64,000 nucleotides of DNA from Tubiluchus corallicola (Eukaryota > Priapulida > Priapulimorpha > Priapulimorphida > Tubiluchidae), in NCBI GenBank assembly GCA_030141605.1, contig JAQGDQ010000017.1, forward strand, positions 438,001-502,000, given 5' to 3'. The notes beneath the pieces were generated by a model, which was given only the letters and a program-made list of their open reading frames with translations, had not been told where the DNA came from and made no database searches. Shown piece after piece: positions 31,837-43,135 of the stretch; within the stretch, counting starts at the first letter, position 1, and each line of letters begins with the position of its first letter. A program made the translations under genes and the position numbers.

Positions 31837-32958
31837 TCAAGCGTCAGTTAATGCATTGACATGGCTACTATTTGGAGTTGTAGTATTACGTTGACCTCTG
31901 CTCAATGTAACAAGACTATTGCCTTTACCGATGCTTCCTTCTGTTGCTGTTATAGCTGGTTGTACACTAACTCGAGCTTTATGACTGTGGAACATATGAG
32001 CTAATCTATTTTTAATCAGTGGTATTCTAGTCATGTAAATCAATGGATTAATCAATGAGTTTGCAGTGAGTATAAGTTTAAGCCATGGTTGAAGGTAAAT
32101 AAAGTCAGCTGTGAAACCTTTACCCCCGTACACAATGGAAATTATAATAAGATAGAGTGTTTGTGGTAGCCACAACAGCACGTATGTTCCAACGATGAGT
32201 ATTATCGTCTGCAGTGCTTTACTGTTCGAACCTAGCGAGCTATTTTTAGACATCTTTTGCTTTATCTGATTACTTTTTCTCACTGCAATGTATATCCTGA
32301 TATAAAGAACAATTGATGCAAACATGGCAATTAGCCATAATGGCGTAGTTACATATGATGCACTTCTAGAAAAAGGTCCGATTAAGCATAACATTGTCTT
32401 GAAATATTCGTCTGTGTAGCCCTTTTCACTGAGAACGTTCCAGTCAGTTAAAGGTGGTAGCAGTGAATAGGCAACTGAAAATCCAATGATAGCCAATCCT
32501 GCAATGATTACATTTCTTACTTTGAATCCACTTGAATGTGGATGGATTATTTTAATGTACCTGTCAACAGAAAGGAGAAGCATTCCAAATGCTGAAACTA
32601 GGAAACCAATTAAGGTAGTCACTGCAGCTGTCCAACACCAAGGTCCTCGGTTTGACAATATGCCGTAACTTGGATCAACTCCTACAACAATGAATCTCAG
32701 AATACTGCCAGTGCCTATGCACGCATCACCCAATGCAACAACTGCTACTGATAACAGTGAACTTCCAACCTTTGGCGTGCTGAATATCAGTGTGATTGTG
32801 AGTATATTACTGACAACAATTAAGCATCCAAGGACGCAGTGTACGGCATACACACCCATCAGATATGACCTCAATGCCAAGTTGTTGAAGAAAATTACAT
32901 CTTCTGAACTGCTGTTTTCTTTGTGGAAATCATCGACAGACGCATTTGCGTATTCCAT
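31837..32958 (-). CDS. GPCR-H, class A rhodopsin-like receptor, intronless
   Basis: A 373-residue receptor with Asp78 (2.50), Cys108 in GPWCW, DRY 132-134 (preceded by Val, not Ile), ECL2 Cys191, WLP 263-265 and NPLIY 304-308. A sequon before TM1 lies at NAS 5-7. ICL3 has the family block SLGSNSKALQT. The tail after TM7 is about 55 residues, Ser/Thr/Asn-rich, and differs from all others here. It shares its opening MEYAN with the fragment at 28162, so it is the source or sister of that piece. Confidence 0.9.
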   Translation of the reverse strand: MEYANASVDDFHKENSSSEDVIFFNNLALRSYLMGVYAVHCVLGCLIVVSNILTITLIFSTPKVGSSLLSVAVVALGDACIGTGSILRFIVVGVDPSYGILSNRGPWCWTAAVTTLIGFLVSAFGMLLLSVDRYIKIIHPHSSGFKVRNVIIAGLAIIGFSVAYSLLPPLTDWNVLSEKGYTDEYFKTMLCLIGPFSRSASYVTTPLWLIAMFASIVLYIRIYIAVRKSNQIKQKMSKNSSLGSNSKALQTIILIVGTYVLLWLPQTLYLIIISIVYGGKGFTADFIYLQPWLKLILTANSLINPLIYMTRIPLIKNRLAHMFHSHKARVSVQPAITATEGSIGKGNSLVTLSRGQRNTTTPNSSHVNALTDA

Positions 32959-34294
32959 TTTTTTATTGTCTCAAGGAATATCGTTGTAATATCGATGTAG
33001 TACTTGTAGGTCCAAGTACTTTTGTAGTGCATTAAGTATAGCACTGCAGTAATTAAAGTTAAATCAGATGAGGTTCAGCCTTTATGTTTTAAACAGCCAT
33101 GTGACTGTTTCTCTGTTCTCTACATTGCTTGTTTCATGCGACAGCTTTCCAACTCTTTATTTACATAGCTTCGTTTCAATCGCCTACTATGTCTTTGGTA
33201 TTTGCACTCAAAAATCATTACAGTTGCATATATTGCGAGCTAGACATGCATTATTTATGTTCCTTATGCAAACAACATTAAGCAGTGCTACTTTCCAGTG
33301 TTATCTCACCAATTATTTCACCTCTTATCTTTCTGTCTCATACGTTACACGCGTTGATGTTCCGAACAAACTGGTGTATTTTATATGAACCATTCCCTAG
33401 ACTTCAGTGGCAGTATTTTTGAAAAAGTGCAGATATTGAGTTTCCTTCAAAGACATTTCTTTGTATTTTGCCATGAATGCATTCGTAACAGATTGAAGAT
33501 CCTACATATTACGTCAATTACACACGTTAATCACCTACTTGAATGGACAAGCTTTTAGCAAGAAACGTGACATGAAGCATGGTAAAAACATCAATTGCAA
33601 ATCCCTTTTTAGATTTTTGAAGGCGATTGCTACACTGAAGCACTTTCACGCTTGCTGTGATAGCTGTGTTGCCATTTCCTTAGAAAAGTTAACTGAAATG
33701 TTTTATTTTTGTTGATCTCACTCAAGCAATGAACACGATATAGGCTAATCGGATCACCTTAACATTGTCAACAATTCATCTTCAATTTACAAGATAAAAA
33801 CGATGAAACTGGACTCTAATTGTGTGTTCTCTGAATTACACAAGTTCTCGTTTGTAGCTCATATTTGATGCATAGAATTATAAATTTCAGCCCAAGTTTT
33901 TGACAAAAAATAATATTTAGGTGGTAATAGTAATTCATGTAAGTATAATAATTATTATGGGAAGGAGATTACCCTAACCCCCTAACCCTAATCCATTTGA
34001 CAAAGTAATTTCTTGTGTATGGGGAATTGTAAACTTTAGCCTAATTATGTCACATGTATATAAACATTGCTTTCACATACACAACATTTTTTAAATGTAT
34101 AACATTTTTCTACCAAATACCGATAATTACTATGATAAAAACAGCATATTTTAGAATAATTGTGATTGGGTTGATCTTGTATGAAATCACCTATTAGTAC
34201 CCAAGTACCAAATCCCGCTGTGGCAAAACCGTAAGTTTCCATTTTTACTTTAGCAGTTTATTGTGTACCCAAAACCTCACAACATCTAATGGGC
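32959..34294. other. Intergenic, nothing recognised
   Basis: AT-rich DNA. A short CCCTAACCCCCTAACCCTAA run at about 33971-33990 resembles telomeric repeats but is only about three units long. A minus-strand frame at 34045-34242 resembles no family. Confidence 0.4.
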
Positions 34295-35317
34295 TCAGTA
34301 TTGACTTCTGGATACAACAGAGATGGTTTGTACACCGACACGTGCCTGACGCTTGCAGAAAATACGTACTAACTGAGTTTTAATCAGCGGTATTCGAACC
34401 ATGTAAATTAGGGGATTTAGTAATGAGTTAGAACAGAGAATAAAATTCAAAATTGGGTGAATATAGTAAAATTCTATTGTCGTACCACCCATTGCAGCTA
34501 AACCAATTAAGTAAACAGATTGAGGCAGCCAGCACAGCACAAATGTGCCCACAACAAGTGCTATTGTTTGTAGTGCTTTACTGTTAGATCCTAGTGAACT
34601 GCTCTTAGACATCTTAGCTTTCATCTGACCACTTTTCCTCACTGCAATGTATACCTTCATGTACAGTGCAATTGATGTAAACATGGCTGTAAGAAACAAC
34701 ATTGTAGTTACATACGAAGTACTTGCAGTGAAAGGTCCAATGAGGCACAGCAATGTCTTGTAATATTCCGGGCTGTAACCTTTTTGATTGAGCTCATTCC
34801 ATGTTGTTAATGGCGGCATCATCGAAAAGATAAATGAAAATCCTATAATACCAATTCCTGCAATGATTACGTGTGTTATTTTTAGTCCACTTGAATGCGG
34901 ATGCACAATCTTGATGTAACGATCAATTGAAAGAAATAACATCCCCAATGCAGATATTAGGAAACCAGTTACTGCAAATACCGCGCCTGCCCAACACCAA
35001 TGTCCGCGATCCGACAGAATACCGTAATTTGTATCTATTGAAAGAAGAATAAACTTGAAAAGTCTGCTTATCCCTATGCAGGCGTCCCCTACTGCAACAG
35101 TTGCTACTATCAACACAGAACTTTCGAGCTTTCGTGCAGTGAATATAGCTATGATTGTCAATGCATTGCTTGCAATTATCAAACATCCAAGCACTAGATG
35201 TATCGAGTACTGAATAGTCAAATATGACCTTAACTCCAAGTTGTTGTATAGCATTAATGCTTTCATCTTGTTCAGTTCTTCTTTGATAATGGCATCCGTT
35301 GTATTCTGGTGTTCCAT
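34295..35317 (-). CDS. GPCR-I, class A receptor with canonical CWLP
   Basis: Read from the ATG at 35317 it gives 340 residues. The frame stays open to an earlier ATG at 35386, adding 23 residues, but MEHQNTT followed by LMLYNNLELRSYLT aligns with the start of the other members, so the later ATG is preferred. Landmarks are Asp78, Cys108 in HWCW (Pro of GPWCW replaced by His), DRY, ECL2 Cys in LLCLIGP, a canonical CWLP in TM6 (others have LWLP or LWP) and NPLIY. The tail is short. It is nearest to E and H. Confidence 0.88.
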   Translation of the reverse strand: MEHQNTTDAIIKEELNKMKALMLYNNLELRSYLTIQYSIHLVLGCLIIASNALTIIAIFTARKLESSVLIVATVAVGDACIGISRLFKFILLSIDTNYGILSDRGHWCWAGAVFAVTGFLISALGMLFLSIDRYIKIVHPHSSGLKITHVIIAGIGIIGFSFIFSMMPPLTTWNELNQKGYSPEYYKTLLCLIGPFTASTSYVTTMLFLTAMFTSIALYMKVYIAVRKSGQMKAKMSKSSSLGSNSKALQTIALVVGTFVLCWLPQSVYLIGLAAMGGTTIEFYYIHPILNFILCSNSLLNPLIYMVRIPLIKTQLVRIFCKRQARVGVQTISVVSRSQY

Positions 35318-35957
35318 CTCTTGTTTTAAGTTGTGTGCTAACACTTTTCTTATTACCTTTGTGCAAATGTTTAAATGTTTGTGCAAATACTTTCCATATA
35401 GTCAGAAAGACCTTGAAGTCTGTAATCAACTATAATAAACACTCTTTTGAAAGTGGACACTTTTTCTTTGAACGTAGCTCAATTTTTGCGCAGTGTGCTG
35501 ATGTCATGGATATTTTTTGGACATTTGTGTATAGTGTCTATAGAGGACTTTTCATAATGCTGAAAAGCATTGAGTACGTCGGTAAATGTTTGCGTGACTT
35601 AATTCAATAAAGGAGCTTTTTGCTGGAATCTAGATGTAACAGACAAATTGCTCAGGTTCAGCTTAATAAAAGGGAGGAGTTGCTCTTGCAATGGACTTTG
35701 CCAATTTTAACTAAGTATATTATGGCATGTCCGTATCGATTTGCGTTGCATTAATCAATTTGTTTTAATCTTGTTTAGAATGCACGAGTTATAATAAATG
35801 GATTTCTAAACATTAAGATCAAGAATGGAAGATTTCGTGGTAGTATTTACTTGGCGGGTGGGTTCAAGTAAAAAAACTTTTGAGTTGTGTTATGCTGCCA
35901 AAAATAGTGTGATATTTGAGTGAAATTCAAATATTTAAACGAACAAACATTCATAAT
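35318..35957. other. 5' flank of GPCR-I
   Basis: AT-rich; no exon recognised. It separates the receptor array from the UBA1 exons. Confidence 0.4.
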
Positions 35958-36120
<163 letters not shown>

Positions 36121-36611
36121 TAATTAAATAGTAAATTATTATCTAACAGATGTCTAATATCTTTGTACCAGCTTTGTTATGCTTTTTAAATAAGTATAAT
36201 ATAAACAATACAATTTCCTTAATATAGAGTTTTATTTCTTTGTTTTGTTTTTAATATCTTCTTTTTGTCTAAACTAATCGAGTAATGTGAAAACATTTTT
36301 GTCATGATCACATAAATGAAATGAATGAAAAAATGTTCCATGTTATGTTCTAAATTTGATGTGAAAAATGTACTGATATTTCTTGATGCAACTTAAGTTC
36401 TCTAAATTTTTTCAGCTGCTTAAAATTAATTTGGTTACTTTATGTATTCACTCAGTTTCTTGCAAAAGTTTTATTGAAGTAAATTTACAGATGAGTCAAA
36501 TTTTTTTGGTAGGCAGACATTTTCTAGATAAAAAATCTTGAATGTTTTGTTCAACTATGTTCATTGCAAAATTAAGCATATTTTCCTAACATTTCGGCTA
36601 TTTTTTTGCAG

Positions 36612-39487
36612 TACTACGACACAGAGTTCACATTATGGGACCGATTCGATCTTCAGGGTGAGATGACTCTCCGAGAATTTATTGAATACTTCCAAGTAAG
36701 TAAAAATTACTTGTGTGGTCTGTTTTTCATTGCCAAGGGTCACCTATATGCAGATTTGACACTGAGCTATTCTTTGTCATTGGATTCATTATCTCCATTT
36801 CTCTGCTTAACCCAGGCTTTCACTGGGTTTGCAACATCCAAAAATTTCTAAATCCAACGGTCACAAAACATTCCTGTTCACCGTTGTTGCAAAAATGTTG
36901 CCGACTTTGAAAAATTTTGTTACAGTATTTAAAGTTTGTCGCCGGAGTCGCAAAGCTCGCTACTTCGCCAAAACTTCGCAAAATAGTATATGCAATACGT
37001 TCGCAAATTTGTCGCAATTATTTGTAATGTTCGTCAACTATTTCCGAATTGGCAAAAATCCCTCAAACATTTTGCAATGCTTTTGAGAATGTTGCGATGA
37101 CTTTGCGACTATTTTTTGAGCATTTTGCTACATTTTGGCGCGCCTTGGTGGTCCTGCACTATTCTGCAAAAATTCCATGAAATTGCAGTGAAATAATCCT
37201 AAAATACTCACACGACTGTCAGGCAACATTTATCTTATTGCACAAGCATTGCAGAAGTCGCTAAATATGTGCAAAGTTCGTGCGACATTCTTGAGATTTT
37301 TGCTCGAGAAAAAAGCACGAAATTCGCAAAAATGTGGCAAAAGTAGCGCAAGCTTCGCACGAATGATTTGCGACGAAACGCAGTCCGCGGAATAGTTTGA
37401 CAACTATTGGAATTAGAAGATTTTCGACTGTTGCAAAAAAGTTGCAGTCCCGTGAACATAAATTGCATAATGATATTCAACTACAGTAGTAAACACCAAA
37501 GTATGCTGAATTATTTTAATTGTAAACCTTCGTCTTTTTGCATGTCCAATAACAAATGATTTAATTCACAACTGGCATAATGAATTTGAATTCATATCTG
37601 TTACATTTGTGACCAAAAGGCGTTCTTTTTGGTCAACGTTCGTCACTGTAGTAATTAATAACTATACTGACATACTTTACGATCTCTTGTTTACGACACC
37701 TCGAGTTTATATAACACCATCAAGCTGCAGATGACAATCGAGAGCTTCTAAATAGCCTAATGCATACAAAAATAGCCATATTGTTGTGTTAAAATTGTAC
37801 AAAATGCTTATGCAATGTACAAAAGTGTATTCATACAATATCAAAACAACCAGTGTGGAATTTGAGAGTATTAAGGTCTTGCTGATGTCTTCTCTTTCTT
37901 GTTGATGGCCTATTGTGTTCATTTGATATATACAGTGTCCCCTCATTTATTGCAAGTGAATTTCCGCGAAGTAGGGACGCTATACTTATTTTAGTAGTTA
38001 TACGTTATTTTAAGTCTTTATAAACAATCCCCACACTCTTATACACTCCCCACAATTCAGTCTCTAACGAAAATTTCACAAATAGCGTACACAACACCGC
38101 AGATGAAAACTATGCACACGCGACAAGTAGCATCTCAAGCGGGCGCAAGTACTACATTTCGTTTTTGGTGTATATTCATCCGCCGAATAAATACACTATT
38201 TACTGTAAATGGTAATTTTTTATGATTTGTAATATTCTTTTAATGTTAGAATTAATATTTTTAATATATTTTTATACATTTTGTGATTTTTTATGCAAAA
38301 TTTATCAAATCTATGCATTACTATACAATACGTACTATGCATGTGCAAAAGTACTTTAGACGGAGTACTACAAAAACCCGCGAAACAGCTAGTTCACGAT
38401 AAACGAACCGCAAAGTAGCGATGTAACACTGTATTATCAGATATCTGTGAAAGAATATTCTACAAAGATTAAACTTTGCAGAAGAAAGTGGTTCTGTATA
38501 ATAATTATGTGAGTTGTAATATTTGTAAATTGTTTTCAGAACGAGCACAAGTTGGAAATTACAATGTTGTCACAAGGTGTCTGCATGCTTTTTTCATTCT
38601 TTATGGCTCCAGCCAAGCGCAAGGAGCGACTGGACTTGCCGTGAGTACCGTTAGCTTATTTGTGTTTTCTACATAAGAATATGTGTTGTAAAAGATTTTT
38701 TGTGTATTTGACAGAGCCCAGAGAAACCTAGAGTGTTATTTAAGAAGATTTTCGAATTCCAAGTTGTTACAGATAAAAAATCTAGCCATAAAAGATGTTA
38801 TTTCATTCATAAATTTCACAGTTAGTTACCACGCATTCTTAAGAAAGAGGTTGTAATCCTCACCCAAATTGAGAGGCAAGAATGGGCATCATGTGTTAGG
38901 TAAATACAGCTATCTGCATGTGCACTGGTGAAATATTGATTGATAATGCAGGCTAGCAGTCTCTTTCTTGCTCAAGCGCGATATTAAAATCAGAAGCCAT
39001 TTTAAAAATAAAAATATGTTTTATGAGAAAGGGCCATTAGCTAGATTACTTTATTTGTACTGCAATGTCTTCGTTAAAATCTAACTAAGTAATGAACACA
39101 GTTTAATTAGCTTGTATGCCACAATCACCATGTTTACCATCCTTTACTGGACCATTTAATTGGTTAGATTAAAAAAACAAAATGACTGATCTAGGATGAC
39201 AAACTAGTCAAGTCTTAATTGTTTATTAAACTTCCTGTGGAAATTAAATTTACAAGTCTACATTTATAGTGTGGCATACTTTAGTTTGTTGATCATTTTA
39301 CCAGTCTGTCTTTGTAGCCTAGGAATTCAGAAACCTTTCTTTCTTCTGCAGAATGTCAGAGGTTGTAAAGAAGGTGAGTAAGAAGAAAATTGAACCCCAC
39401 GTGAGAGCACTCGTCTTTGAACTGTGCTGCAACGACCTTGATGGCGAGGACGTTGAGGTACCGTATGTACGTTACATGCTGCCATAG
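36612..39487 (+). CDS. UBA1: UBA1 C-terminal exons (ubiquitin-activating enzyme E1), partial
   Basis: Three exons: 36612-36695, 38540-38640 and 39352-39487 (stop TAG at 39485), all with AG/GT borders and compatible phases (0, 2). They encode 106 residues, the C-terminal ubiquitin-fold domain with which E1 recruits E2 enzymes. Recognisable blocks are [43 protein letters not shown] and the final [13 protein letters not shown]1 activates ubiquitin with ATP and passes it to E2s in nucleus and cytosol. The adenylation and catalytic-cysteine domains are not seen in the window, and the first acceptor (TTTTTTTGCAG) implies an upstream exon. It may belong to a gene whose other exons lie left of the receptor array, or be an orphaned piece. 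Confidence 0.9.
36880..37450. repeat. TTGCAAA/TCGCAAA-rich repeat in UBA1 intron
   Basis: A stretch with very many TTGCAAAA, TCGCAAA and GCGAC words on both strands, locally richer in CpG than its flanks. The ends (CCGTTGTTGCAAAAATG near 36880 and GACTGTTGCAAAAAAGTTGCAG near 37428) hint at an inverted-repeat transposon, but I could not fix its borders or family. Confidence 0.4.
37933..38431. mobile_element. Pogo/Tigger-like MITE with TA flanks
   Basis: The left end CAGTGTCCCCTCATTTATTGC and the right end, read on the other strand as CAGTGTTACATCGC, share CAGTGT and are flanked by TA on both sides. The subterminal GCGAAGTA and GCAAAGTAGCG words also mirror each other. Size 499 bp, no transposase. 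TA targets and a CAGT terminus fit the Tc1/mariner-pogo superfamily. Confidence 0.6.
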
Positions 39488-40549
39488 TCAGTCATCTGTC
39501 ATCGAAGTCACATCCGCTTGCTGGTTTTGGTCGAGAATATGCTGGCATCTCATTGTTGCTGTCATTTTTTATTCAATTTTTCATTTTATGATGTAATTTT
39601 TGATTTTTTGACTCTGTTTTTGGAGTTCTTCAAAATTGTTTAAAGAAAGGTTGGAAAACCTCGCATCACTTACATTTGTAGGATCGTTTGTGTAAAAATC
39701 TCTGTCGTGCTATACAGTTTTCATTGTCTCTCGTGTAACAAGTGAACTGTTTTGTTGCTATGCAACAGCTCAAATGTATTTATTGTTATTAAGATTATAA
39801 TAATGTCCAATTTTACTGGTTGAGTAAACGTTTTGGTGCTAGAAAGCCTTACCAGGATGTTACTTGATCCAGAAAAGTTGATAAGATAAACTATAAAACA
39901 AAATAGAAAATCTTAATAAAATGATGATTTTGAATGTAATGTATCGCGTCATTGTGTGTCGATGTTCTGTGATCCACATGCCTAGCTTTTGCTAGGATTC
40001 CGGGACTATCTCGGGATGATATTACTAATATCAATGCCATTTTCAGAAACCTTTACTGTTATTTCATGTCTGATGCAACAGCGCATCATCTGTAACAATA
40101 ATCAAGTCTCATCTCTTGCATTAAGCTGCAGTTACATTGATTTAAGCCTTTTTAAGACTTTTTCCTGTCTATTGAATGTAATGGACCAGGCTCGTTTACA
40201 ATTATCGTAGCACGCATGTTAGTGGAATTAGCATAAATAAAACAGCCTTCAACACGTTTAGGTTCCCCAAGTGAATATATTTTCACCTTTTGAGACATCA
40301 AATCACCAGGACAAAAGAAACTGTACATAAGTTACTCTCAAAACCTGGAAATTTACCAGAAACCATCCAGCACCAGATTTTGTACATAAGTTCCAAGGTA
40401 AAATGGGCTCAGGAGAGGTCCATAATGTCTTGTTGCAGTGCATCATGGCGACTCTCTTTCGCCTGTTTTACACTGACGAGAGCTGCTGTGATGTCTTGTT
40501 GCAGCCCACATCATTTCAGTTCTTTTGTGCCTATTTTGTGTTGAAACCA
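39488..40549. other. UBA1 3' flank
   Basis: Downstream of the UBA1 stop. AATAAA at 39915-39920 is a possible poly-A signal (3' UTR about 430 bases); another lies near 40234. No further gene recognised. Confidence 0.35.
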
Positions 40550-40825
40550 GGGGTGACAGATTTGAATAATTCGATCAGCACTTCAACTGCATAACGTTCC
40601 TTATCATTAAAACATTTGAAACATCATGCAATAAGCACAATTTAGCTGCAATTTCTGTCCACAATTTTTAAACAAATTTTAGTGTTTTTACCGCAGAATA
40701 AAACCAGTAAAATAAAATCAACATGCATGATTCGGTGAGACCGCTTTTTATTATTGATTCGAAAATTTGTGCGAAACTGAATTCCATTCGATTCAAATTC
40801 GTTTTTTGGTCGAGACTGCTCAGTG
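40550..40825. mobile_element. Degenerate AATTCGAA-family element
   Basis: Starts near CAGGGGTGACAGATTTG and shares the blocks CATTAAAACATTTGAAACATCATGC and ACAATTTTTAAACAAATTTTA with the copies at 19283 and 54443. The right end is GATTCAAATTCGTTTTTTGG. Borders are eroded. Confidence 0.55.
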
Positions 40826-42113
40826 TGTTTGTACTGTTTCTAGTGATTTGACGGTGTCTTAAAAGGTGAAAACATATTCATTTGAAGATTTCCAAAAGTG
40901 CTGGTGGCCTATTTATTATAATGATATTAGAAATTCTTAGCCCATTCAGCACACACATAAACATCAATACAAGCTTTTACGTAGGCGTGATAATTATCTG
41001 TCTGATTTGTTGTTTTCTTTGCCGGTGATTGTAAGATCATGACTGTAGCTTTGATGAAGTTTATCTCAAAATAAACGGTATAATCACATTACTTTTCCAT
41101 GTCACGACTGTCTTTGTATGATTGGTTTGTCTAATAACTACTAATTTGTAGTTTTGTTTTGGTAGCAGGTGCTGCTTACGTGGATCAAGTGACAGCTCCT
41201 GTTATATTATGCCTTTGTTTATTTTTGGTAATGTTTGCAACGTGAGCATTCCCATTTTACTGTATTTAATTCTAGAACTGTTTAGTTTTGAAATCTCCAC
41301 GATAAGGTTCTTGTAACCCTTTGAAACAAAACAAGAAATTGTGGCAATAGTGCGTATTAAAAGACATTGAAATCGCAAAGAAATGAAATACATGTACTAA
41401 ATTGTCAAAAATCATGGATAAATCTAGGGATGGAACTGTAGTAACTAACACATGTTAAACATAGTTCATAATGTAATTTATTTGGTAGAAAAAGTGGAGC
41501 TAAAAAGACAGTAATTCTTTTTTTCTTAGCTAGATGTGAGGTGCAGTTCCTCATAAAACTAGATTATTTTTGCTATTTTTCTCAGACTTATTATACAGTA
41601 CCTGTACTTTATTTACTGGGAAAAATTCACTTTCATTAGAAAGATACACTCAGTACAAACAGAAAAAAATGAAGTTGATGCTTGCAAAAGTGAGTGTAAC
41701 AAGCAATATACTTGCCGTTTTAATGTTGTACGTGTGCTACGTACTGAGCCCCATACCAGTGACGTATTGGAAAAAGCTAACATAAACCTGGACTTGTTCA
41801 TACTCGTATGTTTACATGGTGATATTGATTTAGTAACTCATGAGGGTAAGAGGTTCTATATAAACTCAATGCCTTTGCAATTGAAATGTTATAACTAAGT
41901 AATACTTAATATTGGTAACTGTGCTCAGTTAAAAGGATCTTGGAAGACAGTGTGTCAAAAATCTGTTTACATCTGTTCTCAACCTATTGGGTAAGTATTG
42001 AATATATCTTTTCTCATTTATATATATTTGGTCATTAGTGATTGTTATGTCATAATTTTTATCGTGGTATTATGAACTGCCTATCATAAATGCAGCATTT
42101 CAAATAATAAAGC
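40826..42113. other. Intergenic, nothing recognised
   Basis: AT-rich, no gene or clear repeat. Confidence 0.4.
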
Positions 42114-42347
42114 AATAATAATAATAATCTTTATTTAAAGTTAGATTTTTGGATCAACAACTAACATGTAAGCTCAAAGAGACAGAGACTATTATTACAT
42201 CAGTTTTACCCTAAATACCACATGTGAAGCAGGGCAAAATCAGGTACCATTTTTAAAGTCTGGTATAACCCAGCTGCAGTGTCGAACTCACAACCTCCCA
42301 GATTGAAAGCGAACGCGTTACCACTAGATTAAACCGTTTGGTCTACA
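42114..42347 (-). mobile_element. tRNA-derived SINE
   Basis: On the minus strand the element starts near 42347 with a tRNA-like head: an A-box-like TAGTGGTAACGCGTTCGC and a B-box-like GTGAGTTCGACAC. A body of about 120 bp follows and it ends in TTTAAATAAAGATTATTATTATT, an ATT-repeat tail. Head, body and tail are the standard SINE plan. The head is diverged enough that it is not a working tRNA gene. Confidence 0.65.
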
Positions 42348-43135
42348 CTTTAAACTTTAGTAGTAGTAAATAAGAGAATTTAAACGTTAATAGTAGAATT
42401 TTCTGCTTTGTCTGAGATTGTCATTGCAATATTTTGTCAGAGCTGTTGAGTGGTTTAAATAGTGCCCAATTTTTTTATTATAATGATAATGAAAGCCTTT
42501 GCTTAACATGTGGTTTATGTTTGTAAGAAATTTGTGGTTTATTTCACAGTAAAATCTTTATAAAAATGTAATATAATTATATAGAATTTTCCATTTTTTA
42601 TGAAAAAAATGTGCAAAAGCATGAAATTTTTCTTGTGCTTTTGGATGCAAAGCACAAACCTAGTAAATTGTGCTAAATCTAATTTTCTTATGCAATTCGA
42701 TGCTACAAAATCTGTGTCCAGCACTCAAATGCCTACTGCTGTATTAACGTTGGCCGACGATCAATTTACTGATCAGACTTTGTATTGCTTAACTTTGGTA
42801 GGTGAGCTCTAGCATGAACACTAAGTTTTTCTTTCACTGCAAGCTTTTTGGTCTTTAACTGCACTTTGTAACATATCGATACGTTTTATCTCGCATTGTA
42901 AAACACTTAAGAAAGGAACTTTGTACCAATTTATAGGGCCAGCAAATATAGTCTGTTTGACATATGCAATTTTAAATGGTAGTACAACTGCCGTGTAATG
43001 TTAGATTTTGAAGCAGTATTCAGTGCTGTTTGCTTGTTTTACGCAATATAAGGGAATAGCTATAGCTACTTAGACCTACAATACCAACTGGTATTAACTT
43101 AAGGATTGCTATTTATCAGAATTTGTTTGGTCACG
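42348..43135. other. 5' flank of the PARP3-like gene
   Basis: AT-rich; should include the PARP3-like promoter. No TATA box or initiator could be assigned. Additional 5' exons cannot be excluded. Confidence 0.35.

Noticed and set aside
33971-33990. Telomere-like CCCTAA run
   Set aside because: Only about three imperfect units in ordinary AT-rich DNA; no longer array and no sign of a chromosome end.
34045-34242. Minus-strand frame downstream of GPCR-I as a receptor tail or gene
   Set aside because: GPCR-I already ends in its own stop at 34295 and the frame shows no family motif.
42281-42330. Genuine tRNA gene
   Set aside because: A and B box-like words are present, but the intervening sequence does not fold as a tRNA and the piece continues into a SINE body and ATT tail.
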